DNA from: Lycocorax pyrrhopterus obiensis
Taxonomy: Eukaryota > Chordata > Aves > Passeriformes > Paradisaeidae
Length of the DNA: 64,000 nucleotides
Direction: 5' to 3'
Assembly: GCA_014706295.1 (NCBI GenBank)
Contig: JACSVZ010000002.1
Span: forward strand, 52,486,432-52,550,431
The translations under genes and the position numbers were made by a program. The notes under the pieces were generated by a model. That model searched no databases. It worked only from the letters and a program-made list of their open reading frames with translations, and was not told the origin of the DNA. This document shows, one piece after another, positions 49,936-63,900 of the stretch; the first letter of the stretch is position 1, and the number at the start of each line of letters is the position of its first letter.

Positions 49936-52900
49936 CTGGGAGGTTGTGTTTGGGTTAGGCATGATTCACCCTGTTAAAACTTCTCTAGGTGAGGAGTGTA
50001 TAACTGCTTCCTTAAGGTCCCATTAATTTATCTGTCCATGGTGTTTTCTTTCACAGTCTGTCAGAGTTTTTAAATTGTGGACCAATAGAGAACAAAACAG
50101 GGAAAAAGAAAACAAACAAAAACTTTTAAAGCTTTGAACTATATGTTGTCTGCAAACTGTTATTGGTCATGACTGCCTATTTATTAGTTCACAGCTTTAG
50201 GATATTCTGCTTTCATTAATATTGATAATTAATCTGCACTATGTTTTTCTGCAGCATTAGCAGCAATTCTTTGGCTGAATACAAATGAGGTTTTTTGCTG
50301 CAATCCAAATTCTACTGCGGGTAAAGACTTAAAGAGGATATTTATGAGGCACCTACATGGCACAGTGAATTCTGGTTCGGGTGTTTGCTTTTTGTTGCTG
50401 TTTCGTGGCCAGGTTTTGGGTATTTTTTTAGTGACACTACTTTCTGCAGCATGCCAAGATAACAGGTGGGATATTTACATCTCCATTCTTACTTTTGTTT
50501 TTTAAAGCATTTGATACCATAGAGGTCTAAGGAGTGCATAACCTATTTCCATTGCAAGAGGGTTTGGTCCATTGGCAAAATCTCAGGACAGTAGCTGCTT
50601 TGCAGATTTTACATCATTTCTGAAGACAAAACTCCTTTATAAGCTAAAACTAGCCCTGCAATATCTGGGAAGCCTGCAAAAGGTACCGCACAACTTCTGC
50701 ACTTAAGTACTGTATCACAAGGATACTTGTGACTGGCCAGACTGAGCCGTGAAGAAGAGGGGTGGGCACTTCTTCTTGGCCAAGGGACCTGATGCCAGTC
50801 TTGGTCATGTTGTGTTTGCTTTATTTTCTCCCGAGCTGGGATAGGTGTATTCCTTTGCCCAGCCACTCGCCTGTTGCCCTCACCAGAGGTTTTCAGTTGG
50901 CTGAGCAGTCTCAGGGCTGATAACGCACCTCTGGACAAAGCTTCATAGGAAGGAAAGCAACTTATAGCTGGGAAGAGTGGAGAAGAGCACTGTGTGATGG
51001 CTGTCCATTCTATGATCTAATTCAAAAGGTGCTCCTTCCCCCGATTTTTATTTATTTTTAATTGAGTATTTTCTTTTAAATTGTGTGCATTGGACAGGCA
51101 ACGCAAAATGCCCTTGATAACTTCAAGGTGTTTTGAAAATGTGTGTTTGTTCTTCAGGCTTGTTTTGCATCTTTGTCCTGGGCCCCGTTTTATTGGCAAT
51201 TTAAATCCATTAGAAAGAGGAACAAGTCTCCACAGATCCTGTTATGTACAACAGCTTCACATTTAAATTTGAAGTGTAATCATGCACAAACATTGACTTG
51301 ACCAGTATTGCTGCTGGCGCTCGTGTTAAGTGGATAGTTTAAGGCTTAATGACCCCTTTGAAACCAAGTGCTTGCTTTCTGTCATGTATTGATGGTACTG
51401 TGTGAGGCCAGCAATTTAATTTTTTTTTCTCTTCAGTGATTTTTAGGAAACGTTTTAACTACTGGCCTGGTTTATTCACTCTATTACCCACATTGGTTAC
51501 GATCGAGCTGTTTGAACAGGGCATGTGCCATCCAAACCTAGCTGGTTCATGTAGCATCCTCAGGATTTCTTCTCAAATTTGGTGAATGCTTGTTAATCTG
51601 CTTTTGTGATCATCATGGCAAGAAGTTGCCAGTTGGATGAGAAATTTATGTGATGCAAGAGAAGATCCATCAGGCCTGGGACCCTACAAAGCAAAGAAAA
51701 TTTTCATTGGTGAGCCCAAGTCACCAGGGGTTCTACTTGTGGTAAGGTCCGACAAGTAAAGTTGGGGAGGCCCTGACACTGAGTGTTGTCCTATGTTTAT
51801 CCATAGTGTGCTTAAGGGTGGAGAGAGCAAAAATCGCAAAGTACCTGGTCTCTGAGTATCAGCAATGAATGAAAAAGTAGTGCACAGAGGTCTAAAATGA
51901 AACTGATTGAAAAATTAAATGGTTTGAGGTATGGTAATGGAACAAATTGCTGGGAGCTTTGGGATGAAGTACCTAGAGATGCTCACTTTTTATGTCACTT
52001 AGCATTAGTTTAACACAGGACAGGCTAGATGCTCCATGCTTGTTACGTGGGATTGGCACTTGAATGCTTTTAGCCTCCTTCTTCTACCAGAGAAAAGTCT
52101 GCGTCACCCACTGGCACTGACTGAAGCCTTGGGCTGTGGAGTGAACATCCCCAGCTAAGCATCAAGGAACCTGAACAAAATCAAGTGAAGCTTTTGCACC
52201 TTGTTATTCATAGTTTCTCATCCCATTATGATTTGGATTAATTTAGTTTAAAAAGGCAGCTGGTAAAACCAAGAACATACTGAACTTGGCATCAGTCCTC
52301 TTGTGCAAGCCTGGGACTCATAAAAGACTTGGACATGGGATGAAGCACCTTCAGCGAGAGCCCCTGGCTGCTACCCAGGACAGCTGCAGGGACGCTGCAG
52401 CCTTCTCTGCCAAACGAGGGTGTTGCAATATGCAGCCGCTTCTGAGCACGGAGGGTCTTTCCCACTAGCAGCTTTCTTCCATGGAAAAATGTATTCCCAA
52501 AAGTGAAGACTGAGCCTGGGACCAGCCTGGGGGGTCAGATACCATCTTTCAAAATGCCACCCTGCAGCCCAGAGATTGAAGCCTTTGGTTATGTCTGCTC
52601 TTTGGGACACTTTCACGGTTGCCGCACATGGTGTTCCCCAAAGCTGTGTGTGTGTGACCAGAAGCAAAGGGGCTCCTGGGGAGAGAGCAAACCTCTCTTG
52701 GTTCATCCCTCATGGTGTTAAAGGAAATCCTGCTTCCAGGTCGAGCACAGTGCTTTCCACAGTGTTTCCAGGAGATCTTTCTGCCTCTTGCCAAAGTGTT
52801 TGCATGCCTGTTCTTGTGGAGGAGCACAGGGAAAGTTGGAGAAATCCTTGCGAAAAGCAGGGATTTGGGGCTTTTGGCAGGCCTGTAAGCAAAGAGGTTT

Positions 52901-54870
52901 CTCACATTCCAGTTCTACCTTTGGAAAGTTTGTTGTCACGTTAATGTAGAAGGAGCTCTGCTTATGAAGGAAAAACTTGCTGCCCTCAGTTTATGGAAAT
53001 ATGCAGTGGGTCTGTACCCTCGGGTGGTGGATTCTATGATCAGTAAACCTACAGTTTCTTTCAAGTCTGAAACGAAAGCGTAACTTTTATTTTTCTGCTT
53101 AAGCTGTACAATTTGGCTGTTTGCAGTATTCTAGAGAGGCAGCAAAGTTACTGTTGGCTTTCCCACAATATATCTTTGACCTTCCCCATCATTTGAGCAT
53201 TAGCAGATTCCCTGCACTGTATATGGGGGTGGAGAAAAGAGCTGTGGAGTTACACGCACATGCTGACACACACGCACATGTTTGTTAGTTGCTTCTAGCA
53301 AGCACTTGGCCTGTGGTCTCAAGGCAGCGTTTGGGGGTTTCTTTCCTCCTCTGCACAATGCTGGATGTAAAACAGTTATGTAGCAAAATGATATTGTACA
53401 AATTAGGGCAAAACTCCATACAGTTTGCATCACGTTCAGCTCTCCCCCAAGTTCCCTGGGGGAGACCTGTAACATTTGTTGGTGTGTGTGTGCGCAACCT
53501 CCCGCGCCCAGCCCAAGGGGCTCTTGTGGTACTTGGCTTCTTCCTTCGAGCCCTCGGTGTTCACGCGCTGATCTGTCGTCTGGCAACGGATGCAGAAGTT
53601 GAAACTTCATCTGTGCATGATGCTGATCACGGAGATGTAGCGTGAAATGGAGTTTTTCCCGTGTTATGTTTCCATGAGTTTCAGACTTCAGCAGCTTGTG
53701 AGCTTTATGCAAGCTGATGGATGCAGAAGGAGTGCTGAGCGCTGTAGGCATAGGGTAGGGAGGGGAGCCGAGAGGATGGTTTCAGGGCTGCACACATCTG
53801 TTACCTCTGTGCCATGCTCACAACAGAGCAGCGGGGCTTTTTGACACTTTGGATTTTTTTCAGTTCAGTTGCTCAATCCCAGATTTTGTTTTGTACATTA
53901 CTATAGTTTCACATTTCACTGCAAATTATTCTCTCCCTGTGCCAAAAATAGGAAGTTTGGAGAAAATACTGAGTAGGTTCAGGAACGATGAGCAAATACT
54001 TGTGTTGGAGGTGATTAGCTCCATAAGTTCAGATGGAGCAGATGAACCTTGTGCGGCACATCAGAGCCAAGTGTGAAAATAATGGATATGAGTCCTATCC
54101 ATGGCAGATCCCAAGCCTCTCCCTTTGAGAATAAACCAGACAAAAGGGCATCTGTACTCTTCTGATGGCTGAAAGCTCTTATGAATCACAGAACACGTCT
54201 AAAACAGAGTAAAACTATATATTGTAATACAAGTCCAGAGAACTATTGCTAGTTACTGGGTTTTGCTAGGCTAACATTTCATCTGGGATGGAAAATATGA
54301 GGCTCTCCTTAGCCTGCACGTTCTGCAATAACATTTTATCAGCAGGCAAACTCTCATTAAATACACCCCATCGGCTGTGCTCGCACTGCCAATTTTTGAG
54401 TGGAAACATTGTATTAACTTGGCTGTTCCCTGCAGGATATTACTCTTGGAAAATTATAACAAAGTGAACAATCCCCAAATCAGCATTTTTCATTTATAGC
54501 AGGCCATAATTTACAGTATGGATCTACGCCTGCCTGGAGAATTCCCTGTCTGTCGTGGCAGGGAAGAGCGTGCAGTTCTGTATTTGCCCAAGAAGGCATT
54601 TGTGTTACAGGCACACAGTGGTTTGGGTCCACACGGCCTCTGTGCTTCGCTGTGTGTTACATGTAATGACTCATTATCAACTGCCTAAATCCAGGCTGCA
54701 CATCCGTTTTAGGAGCACAGTTTATCTCCTGCGTGGGAATGACATGTGCTTCTCGGGGCCAAAAGTAGAGGTCAGGGTTTTTCCCCCTCGCTTCGTCAGA
54801 TCCCAGCCTGCTATAACTAACTTGACGTGAAGACTTTACGAGGGAAAGGAAAAGAATTACTTCAATATTC

Positions 54871-54907
54871 TAAATACTAAATAAAATACTAAATACTAAA
54901 TAAAAAT
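54871..54907. repeat. AT-rich 19-bp unit, two copies
   Basis: A TAAATACTAAATAAAATAC-type unit occurs twice in tandem, the second copy slightly shortened. Confidence 0.8.
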
Positions 54908-57900
54908 CCAGCACCAATGTCTTTAGAGAGGAGTTTCAGGACACTCAACAAGGATGATTAAGCATCCTTGCACTCTAGAAGTTTATTGCTTGTAGCGTCT
55001 ATGATCGCTAACTTAACTGGACAAAGCCAATGCAGTGGTTTCATTTAAATTTTGGAAGCTTTGAGTAAGCAATGCCCTGAATGTCACTAAAAAGAGCAGA
55101 AAATTTTGCTGTTACAGGAAAAGGAGGAGACCATTTTTCTTCCCCCCTGTAAAGTTTTCTTTGTCAAGAGTAAAGCACTTCACTTCGTGTCCATAGGTTC
55201 TTAGTAGTTGTTCTCTTTTGTTTGCATAACAATTTGTATCAGCAAACGAAAACAGTTCAAGCTATTCACTTTGGCAGTTTCTTTTTGACAAATGCAAATA
55301 CTAAATTGTAACATGCTGGAAAAGTCGTAAGCCCTGGGGGCAAACCAACCCTTAGTGTCCACAGAGGTGTGGTTGGTGGTGCATTTCTGTATGTATTTAC
55401 TTACATGTATCCATGGAAATATATGTCTGTTCTTATTTTCACACATCTGCTGCGTAGAAACCCTGATTCTTTAAAAACATTACCAATGGGCTTTTATCAG
55501 GCAGCCTTAGTCTAACTTGGTATCAGATATTTCCTGACAAGTGGAGCTATTCCAGCACCAGTACCTCTGAGACTGACAGCTTTAGATACACAGTCTGTTG
55601 ATATTGTTGTATGTTAAAAAATAAAATTAAATAAAATTTACTCGGGGAAGGATAGTGCTTTTTCCATTCAAAACATTCTTTTTTTTTTTTTCCTTTCTTG
55701 CTGGAGCATTTGCAGAGTCTGGATGGGAAAGTATGCATTAGAGCTGAGGAGAAGGGAGTAGATATGGTTTGTACCACTGTCCTTCATTCTCATCAACTCC
55801 AGTATGGCCTCTCCCTTTCATATTCAGTCTAACCTGACTTAATATTCCGCTTCAAAAGAGGGCAATTAAACAAAAGGTCTGTGCTCTGTGCCAGCATCTT
55901 TGAAGCCAACCATGAGACTCCATTCCCAGAGGATGAAAGATAATTTCCAAGGAGGCCTAAAATTTCTAGAGCGTAAAAAAGTAAGTGGATGGTTTCACTA
56001 AATGGCTGTATTTATTAAAAATTGCATTAACTGCCTCTTATGGGTCTACACCTGTTGATTTTTGCATTATTGTTCTGGTAACCAGCTCGGTGTTTTCAGC
56101 ACCAGGGAGGTGTAGTGAATGATGGCTGGTGCTGTTTCTGCCTGGAGAACAGGATGAAAGTGAAGCTGCCAAATCTCTTTTTTACACAAAACGTTTTTAA
56201 GAAAGAGGGCAGCAGCGATAGTTAGACCTGTCCTGCACCCTTGTAGGTGATGAAATTAAATGGAGTGATGTTTTGGGGGCACTGGGAAGTCACATTATTT
56301 TCATTCCTGTCCTGTGATTGTTCTATCAGAGTGAAAGGACCTCTTTCATGGTTTTCTTTTTAATTTTTTTTTTAAACATTAAAATACATTCACCAAGACT
56401 AGACTCTCCTTTCCAAATTTGTTATTAAGAGTCAGCATATTTGATGCCTTTGTGGGTGGGCTCATAAAAACCTGATCTTTCTTCATGTTCTTTGCATAAT
56501 GAAGAAGAAAAAGTAAAAACACCTCTGGGGGATTCTGGTAATTGAAACCTAATTCCCAGGTATTTAAGCATATTAATGTCTTTAAAGACAAGGCCAGAAA
56601 ATTATGGGAACGTCCAAAGACTTCATACATATTTGTGTGAGGGGAAAAAAAAATCACAGCCTTTACTTTTTTTTTTTTAATCCAGTCATATTATTTTTTC
56701 TTGAAAACATAATAAGAACTGCTAGGTTAAATAAGTAGGAGCAGCATATAAGATGTTTTATTTGCAGCCCTACCACTCACTGAGGGGAAAGCAGATGCTT
56801 CCTGTGTGGTTGCATCTCTGTTAAAATTCACTTAGAACTCCACGGAGTTGAGAAAAGGAGGTGTTTCTCTGTATCTCACAGGTGGAAGTGCAATGAATTG
56901 AAAGGCCCATGCCAGAGCTCACTCACTTAAGCTCCTGAGCTGTTCACAATTACACGCTCCAAAGTTGTTCCTGCCTCTTAAAGTTATGTGGGATTACTAA
57001 CAGAAGATAAGGTTGGTAGTGACCCTAGTGCAGCCTGTTAGCCTGATTTGATCCTGCTGTGCAAACAGAGTGGAGAGCTGAGGGAGGAGTCACTAATGTG
57101 AAGGTAGATCTTACTGCTTTTCAGCTGAAAGGTATCTTTACTTTTCACCTTCCAAAAGAGAAGGTGTGTCATTTTGGTTAGGAACTGGGTTCAAAATCTA
57201 GGTCTTGGCTGTAATTAAATTTAAAAAAAAAAAAAAAAATTAAAAAGATCAGTAAATAATGAGAGAGAACAATTGTTTCCGTAAGGCCAATCTGAGAAGG
57301 TTGATTAATCAACTTTCAAACTTGCAGTGATGCGAAATGACCCCCCATAGCAGTTTAATACCAGAAATTATTCTATAGGTAGTAGAACATTTAGAGCTGA
57401 ACTGAGATTGGGCAGGTGGTGTCGTAGAGAGCCCTCTTTTATATAAATTTCTGGGGAGTGGCAGCATGGAGGAACTTCTGGATCTTGTCATCTTATGACT
57501 CATGTTTGCAGTGGGTTCATGTTTGCAGCCTTCGTTTGGTAGAAAAGTCATTTGCTAATCTCACTGATGCACAGGACTGTGTGTGCTAGCAGTTTGGAAA
57601 GCATGTAGGATTCCATGCATCCCATAAGTATAGGAGTTAAGGTTTTTCACTTCTTCCAGGAGAGAGGCATAAGGTTACAGCTGGAGAGCCACAGGACAGT
57701 TCCAAATGTGTTTTGTCTGCTTGGCCTTTATAGGTCTTCTCTCCTACCCTTGTAAAAGGGAGAATTGCTCTGATTTTGAAGTTGATAATCATTCCTTACT
57801 GTCCCTCTAAATTCTTGGGACTCTCCTGATCTTCTGTGTAGCAGCTGGATGCTTTCCAGCTGCACAGGCTGGTCTGAGTCATTCCCACAGGGCTCTTGCT

Positions 57901-60900
57901 GAAGCATCAGGTATGTCAAGGCTGTCCTAACCTGTTATTGGGAAGTCTCCAAGTTCTTATAGATAACATGCTTGAATTCCATGCATTTGTCTTTGGGGAG
58001 AGATTTCTGGGTCCCTTCCCACATTTCAGATTGGTGCTTGCCTGCATACAGTTAAATGCCCACGGCCAACACTGCAGTCTGTGAAATCCATTCTGTGGAA
58101 GACACTCAGAGGTGCACTGCTTAGACCCCGGCTGGGGGAGGACAGATATGTGTTCTGCTTGTGTTGTCTCATCCCTCATTATTTGGGAGAGCAAGGTGTT
58201 TTGGAGAGGAGGGTCTTTCTGGTGTTTGGATTTTAAAATGCTGTCCCATGGGCAGTTGATGTGGAATATGGGTTCTGTTAGACGTGTCTCACAGTAGCAC
58301 TGCTTCTCTATCCAGGAGTTATCTTTAGGTTTTTCAGAATGTCTGCCCTGGGGTCACAGGCTCCCTCTAAGACTGCTTGTGTAGAAGATTGCTAACCTGT
58401 CTTTCATGAATGGGAGACAGTGAAGTCAGGACAGAGACTTTAAGTTGCCTGGGATAGTTACTGGCTTTTCCTACTTTTCTCAGGAAAACCTGCATGTTGT
58501 GGTAGAAGCATCTGTCCTCTTGTGCTGAGGTGGCAGATCTGATGGGTAACTTGCTACCTGGCAAGATCATTATAATGCAATTAGAACCTAGAGCATTACT
58601 GAGAGAAATGCTGATTCCTGTTTTGTACAGGTAATTTATCGTGTTTTGTATTTCAGCTAGGTTTTTTTAAAGGTGTGTTGTTCATTCATGTCGCCCTGTT
58701 TCTGTGATTTAGTCCCTTCCAAGTGATTGTATGCTCTGTTTGTGTTACCAAGCAAGCATGAACTTTCCGTAGATCAAACCTTGGCTTAGACATGGGGTGC
58801 TTTCTTGAATTCGTAGACTTTGTAGTCTGAACTAAAAGCCAGAAAACAAAAAAGGTTTCATACTTTGTGGTGGAGGAACATTTCACTGAAGACATTTCAG
58901 CCCAGCTGGTCATTACTCATCCAAATTCAGTGGTTGCACTTAGCCCATGTGGGAGGGACGTTGCAGTCCCATACTGTAGAGAGGAAGTACAAATAAGGGA
59001 TATTGCTTGGGAAAGAAATTTAGATTATTTTCACTGTGAAACTGTGTGTGTGCTGTGGCCCTGATACCAATGGAGAATGCAACTTTGACTGTTCAGGACA
59101 ATTTTTTAACAGTTTCTGTACTTAGTTTCAAAATGAAATGTTTCTGCAACACATTCTGCTCCTGAAATCTCTGCTCCTTTTGCACACAGACACCTAACAT
59201 CCATTCTACTTTACCTGCACATTGCTAAAGCTTTGGGATGTTAAACTCATCTCAGATTTGTTTCACATATGTGTTTTCTTGAAACATTTAAAATAAATTA
59301 GTGTATTTTCAAGTCTCTTAAGAGATGGAAGAAGGGATTCAAGTTTAAGTATGAAATTTTAAGGACACTTTTGAACAGACACTTTTGATATTGAATCCAT
59401 TATGTATCCAGCAAATGACTACAGGTAGAACTGATGGATTAATTCAAACTAAAATGGAATGACTTGTATATTTTTCTTTTTAAAAAGGAAAAAAGAGAGT
59501 AAAAGCTATGATGGAAGTGTAGAGCAGATGCTTCTTTTAGTCTTAAGGAAGAGCTCAGTCTGATTAATGTAGATGGCTGGAGAGACTTTTCATCAGAGCT
59601 GTGCGTGCCAGGCCATGTCTGAGCAGGAATATTTTCTCTCAGTTAATAAATATTTGCTCTTTGCCCGGGGTGCTAAACAACCCTGTTGTTCTGTTCCGCC
59701 ATGTGGAACACCTCTGTGAGCTTTGCAAAGGAGACAAGAAAACTTCAGCTTGGCTGAGCAGAGCTCCTTGTGTTTATACTGAAAGCTGGAACATGTTCCC
59801 CCTCCTCTGCCTTGAACTTCTTGATTGGTGTAACTACTCCCTGCCCTCTCTGAAGAGCTTCAAGTTGAGACAGTTTTCTGCAGCAGCAGCCCTTGCCAGC
59901 AAGGTTTCAGCTCTGGGATCGCCTGTAGGAACAGCAGAGCTGGGACCCAGCATTCCCTTTGGATGATCTGGTGGCATAAGGACAAAGTGGTAAAGGCCAA
60001 TGTTCACAGCCTCCATGAGGAACAGTCTCTCTCCAGAAGGAGCCCCGGGGCTCTCCTGCCCCTGTATTTATATTACATGTGCTTGCATCCTGCAAGCGCT
60101 GTCCTCGATGGAAGAGGTGTAAGCGAAGGGCTGAATGTAAACTGACGGGTCAGAGTGACTTCATGTGTGGCCAGATCACTCTGAAAAGTCAAAGCAGATT
60201 AGGAAAGCGGAAAGCTGTCTGTTTAATGGTGAGCACATACTTCTGAAGAGCACAATATGTGGGTGGTGGTGTAGTAGGAGAGCAGTGTGTGTCTGTGTGT
60301 GAAGCTTTGCATTAAAGCAGCCCCTCTGATTAAAACCTGTATACTCTTGTGTTTATTCTGTGGCACTTGAGAATGCTGCTTCTGTTATTTTGAACGTGGC
60401 CTAAGACAGCTGATACCACATAATCATATGTTTTTAGCAGCACAGTGTTTTCACAAGGTATTTTCGACTGGAAAGAAAAGAGAAGAAATGCTGCAGGCCT
60501 GTAACTAATGCACCAACTTTTCCCCCCCTCCCTAATATACTTGTGCCTTGCATTCTTTTTACATCTGTTTTGGACTTGAGTGCATTTGTTTTCAGAAGAT
60601 ACAAACTGTTTTGATCTGCACTTTTCATTCAGGAGGAAGGCTTGAAAAATCACTTACACAAAAGAAGGGTGGTAAAGTTGATGAACTTTATATATGGCAC
60701 AGACATAACACGGAGACCTATTCATACGCTTCTAAAAATTAGTGAATCACATCCACTTAAAGCAAATTGAATTGTATCTTCTGCCCTGTCCTCTGTATAG
60801 GAGGGGTTTAGCATTACTTTGTTGCAGTGATTCATATTCAAAAACTCAGATTACACCAGATATCATAGAATAGGTAAACACAGTTCACTTGAGGGTTCGA

Positions 60901-63900
60901 TTCTGATACTATATTGTGACTAATAAGAGCTCCCTAGCTTTTTTTAGAATGAATAGCATCCTTTATCTAGGTATTTTTCATGTAAATGATAATATTAATA
61001 ACAATGTATTCTATGTTAAGAAAGAGGGTCTGATTTCACTTCTAATTGTAGGACAGCAATTATTCAAGCGTTATTCAAGAACACGTAAGAATGGCAGTAC
61101 AGCTTGGATTCTTATCACACTCAAAAGGCCCGGTTTGGGCCCCTGGCAAAGCTATCAAGCCCCAAATCAGATTTCAATCAAATCCGTGTCCTCTGCCGGA
61201 TGTTAAATGCCTGGTTGGCTCTCTGCCTTTCTTTTGCAGAGTTTAACAGGGGCCATAAGGCTTTCAGAGCGGTATTGCCCTTCCCCACCTCATCAGCAAC
61301 AGTAATATAGTGATTCACAGCTTGGATAAGAAGCCCCGATACTTCCCAGAAGGGTTGGAGAGCTGCATTCCCCAGCCCACAGCCAGTTCTTGACCTCTCC
61401 GGGAGACTCAGTTGCTCAGGAATCGGGTAGAAGGCTTGGTGGGTTTTTCACTTTAGTTATTCGCAGTGCATCTGGAAGCATTTGGAAGGTTTTTCCTGGT
61501 TGTGCCCCAAGCTCTCTGGAGCAGTGTGGCTGCAGAAAGCTCTTTCAGCCATTGAATGTAAAACAGTTTTGCAGTGGGAGGAAGATTCCTTCTCCTTCCC
61601 ACCCTCAGCCCTCCCTTGGGAAGTTCACTTTGGGAATTGTGTTACTGTATTTGGCCAAGAGGACCACACTTATTAAAAAAAAAATCCTGAAAACGAGCTT
61701 TACTGAAATTTTGTTGGTGTCTGATACTTCTTTTATTTAATCTATTTTATGTAACCTTCATCAGACTTTCTTCTGAAATAGGATTGTGATTTAAACTTTT
61801 GCCTTTGCTGCTTCCCTGGAGTTAAACATCACTCCAGTTCATGCCATGGGTTGAATGTTCAGCCATTAAGCAGAACTTAAGTTAATTGCTGTACTGATTA
61901 AACAGCAGTTGTCACCAGTCCCCCAGGTGAGTTGCCTGGGAGATACTCTTGTACTGTGGCAATAAAACTATTTCAGAGAAAGTGAAAGTAAATTGGTATG
62001 CACAGGTGTAATTAAATGTAGTTATTATGGAAACTGAAACAGGACAACACTTGAATTTTTAATTTTACCAGTGTGTTTTTTCATAGTGTAACTTTTTCAC
62101 TATTTTCCCAAATACACATGAATTTTATTTCTACAAATCAGTTTTGCAAATAGGATGTTTTCTTGTTTGTTTGTTTGAAAGGAGATGAAATGGAACACGT
62201 AGCTGGATGCTCTTACGTGCAAATGTTTGAATTGAGCAAGCCCAGAAAGTGTTTGTTTGCAGTTACACACATTCCTGAGCTAAAAATTCTGGCCTATGGT
62301 TCATAAATACCCCTTGGATCTCTCAGGATAAAAGATACTTGGTATATAGAAGTATTTCTTTAATTGCTCTGCAACAAAGCAAAAGTCATTATCTTCTAAT
62401 CCTAAACAAGGGAATGTACTTAGAAGAGCCCCAAACAATCCCTATTAAAGTTCTTTTCTTCTTTGCTCTGTCATTATGACTAGGAGAAGAAAAACTGCAG
62501 AATATTTTTAAAGACAGTATTTGGAAACTGTATACTTTTCCAGTGTTCTGAGTTTCCGAAACAGAACTGTGTGTTGTCAGAGGCTTTTGAGGCTGAAAGA
62601 GGCTCGGGTGACAGGCTCTGAAGTGGAAGAGCAAAAGTGTGAATTCTAGCATTCCATTAACAGGTCTGTTCCCTTGATCTTCTTCCTTTGAAACTGTCTA
62701 CCTTGCTGTGGGATCCAAGTTCTGCTGAATACCTCTGTGAATAGGAATGTAGCATCTCTTTGAGAGTTCCCAGGTTGTCCGAGGCAGTAACAAATACCCG
62801 GTGCTCTTACAGTTAGCAAAGGGGCATTGTTCAAACGTTTACACACTGCCTTTGCTTTAAGCATGCAAGGAATCCCACTGCAAGTGAGCTGGAGCCTGAA
62901 TGTTTGCAGGACATTTAACCACTCGAGGCATGGCCCTTTGTCACTAATGAGTTTTTTCCTGCCAAAGGGGTTGAGAGATGGGCCCATGCACTCCCTTTTC
63001 AAAGCATCCACCAATGCCTTTAGCTTTCCTGTGTTTGCTTTTTCATAAATACCACATAAATACCACGTATTGCAACAGTACTTTGTATCCTATGTCCCGT
63101 TTGACAGCTGTGTCAAGTTTTACTTAGAATTTTTAAAAACCTTTGAACTCCTTACCACAGTGTTTACATGGGTTCAGAGAGCAAGCAGGAGAAATCTGTG
63201 GATGAAATGTCTATCAAGTGCCTTTAAAAACAACTGCATCCCCTTGTTTCAGAATTTATTTTAGTGGCAGGTTGATGGAATGATAAAAAATATCATTAAA
63301 GGTATTTTTAGTTCTTCCTTACTGTCCTGGCTGCTTTCCTTTGCTGCTGATACTACTGGAGCAGGGACAAGGTGGAGAGACTTATGGTTCAAATGGCCAG
63401 AAGGCTTTTACAGTCTTGAGACATGCTGAGCTTGATTTGCTTGAATTCTGCACAGGTTAAAATTGAGTTTTAAATTGTTTAGGCTTTGGAGGAGAAAAGA
63501 AACAGATGCGTCCTTGGACATGAAGCCAGTACTGAAGAAAATTGGCCTGGCCTGTTCTTCTCACTGAGTAGTTGCCAGCCCAGTTTTAGCATGGCAGTTC
63601 ATTCAAACACAGGCAGTTTCCTTCTCTTAAGTGATATAGTGGACATCAGACTAGTATACAACAGGGTGACTTGACAGCAGGAAATGGATGATCAAAGCAA
63701 AGATTTTGAGGAATGCTAGAACTTGATGGCAAATTTCAGAGGATTTCCTTTCACCCTCTAGCAATTTCCAAGAAAAGAACTTGGGCTAGTTGTCCATCCC
63801 AGACCATTGCCCAGTACAACAATCCTTAACATTTGGAACAAGATTTTGGATTTTAAAAAAGAAGCTGAGTCCGAACATGTGAATTCTCTTGCGAAGTTGT

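Noticed and set aside
52371..52944. Overlapping frames of 111-122 codons on both strands at 52.4-52.9 kb
   Set aside because: Both strands are open over the same DNA, with no splice sites. Treated as chance in a slightly GC-richer part of the intron.
53200..53751. 183-codon minus-strand frame
   Set aside because: Opposed by a 118-codon plus-strand frame in the same DNA, with His/Thr-rich stretches from a TG-rich region and no splice context or domain.
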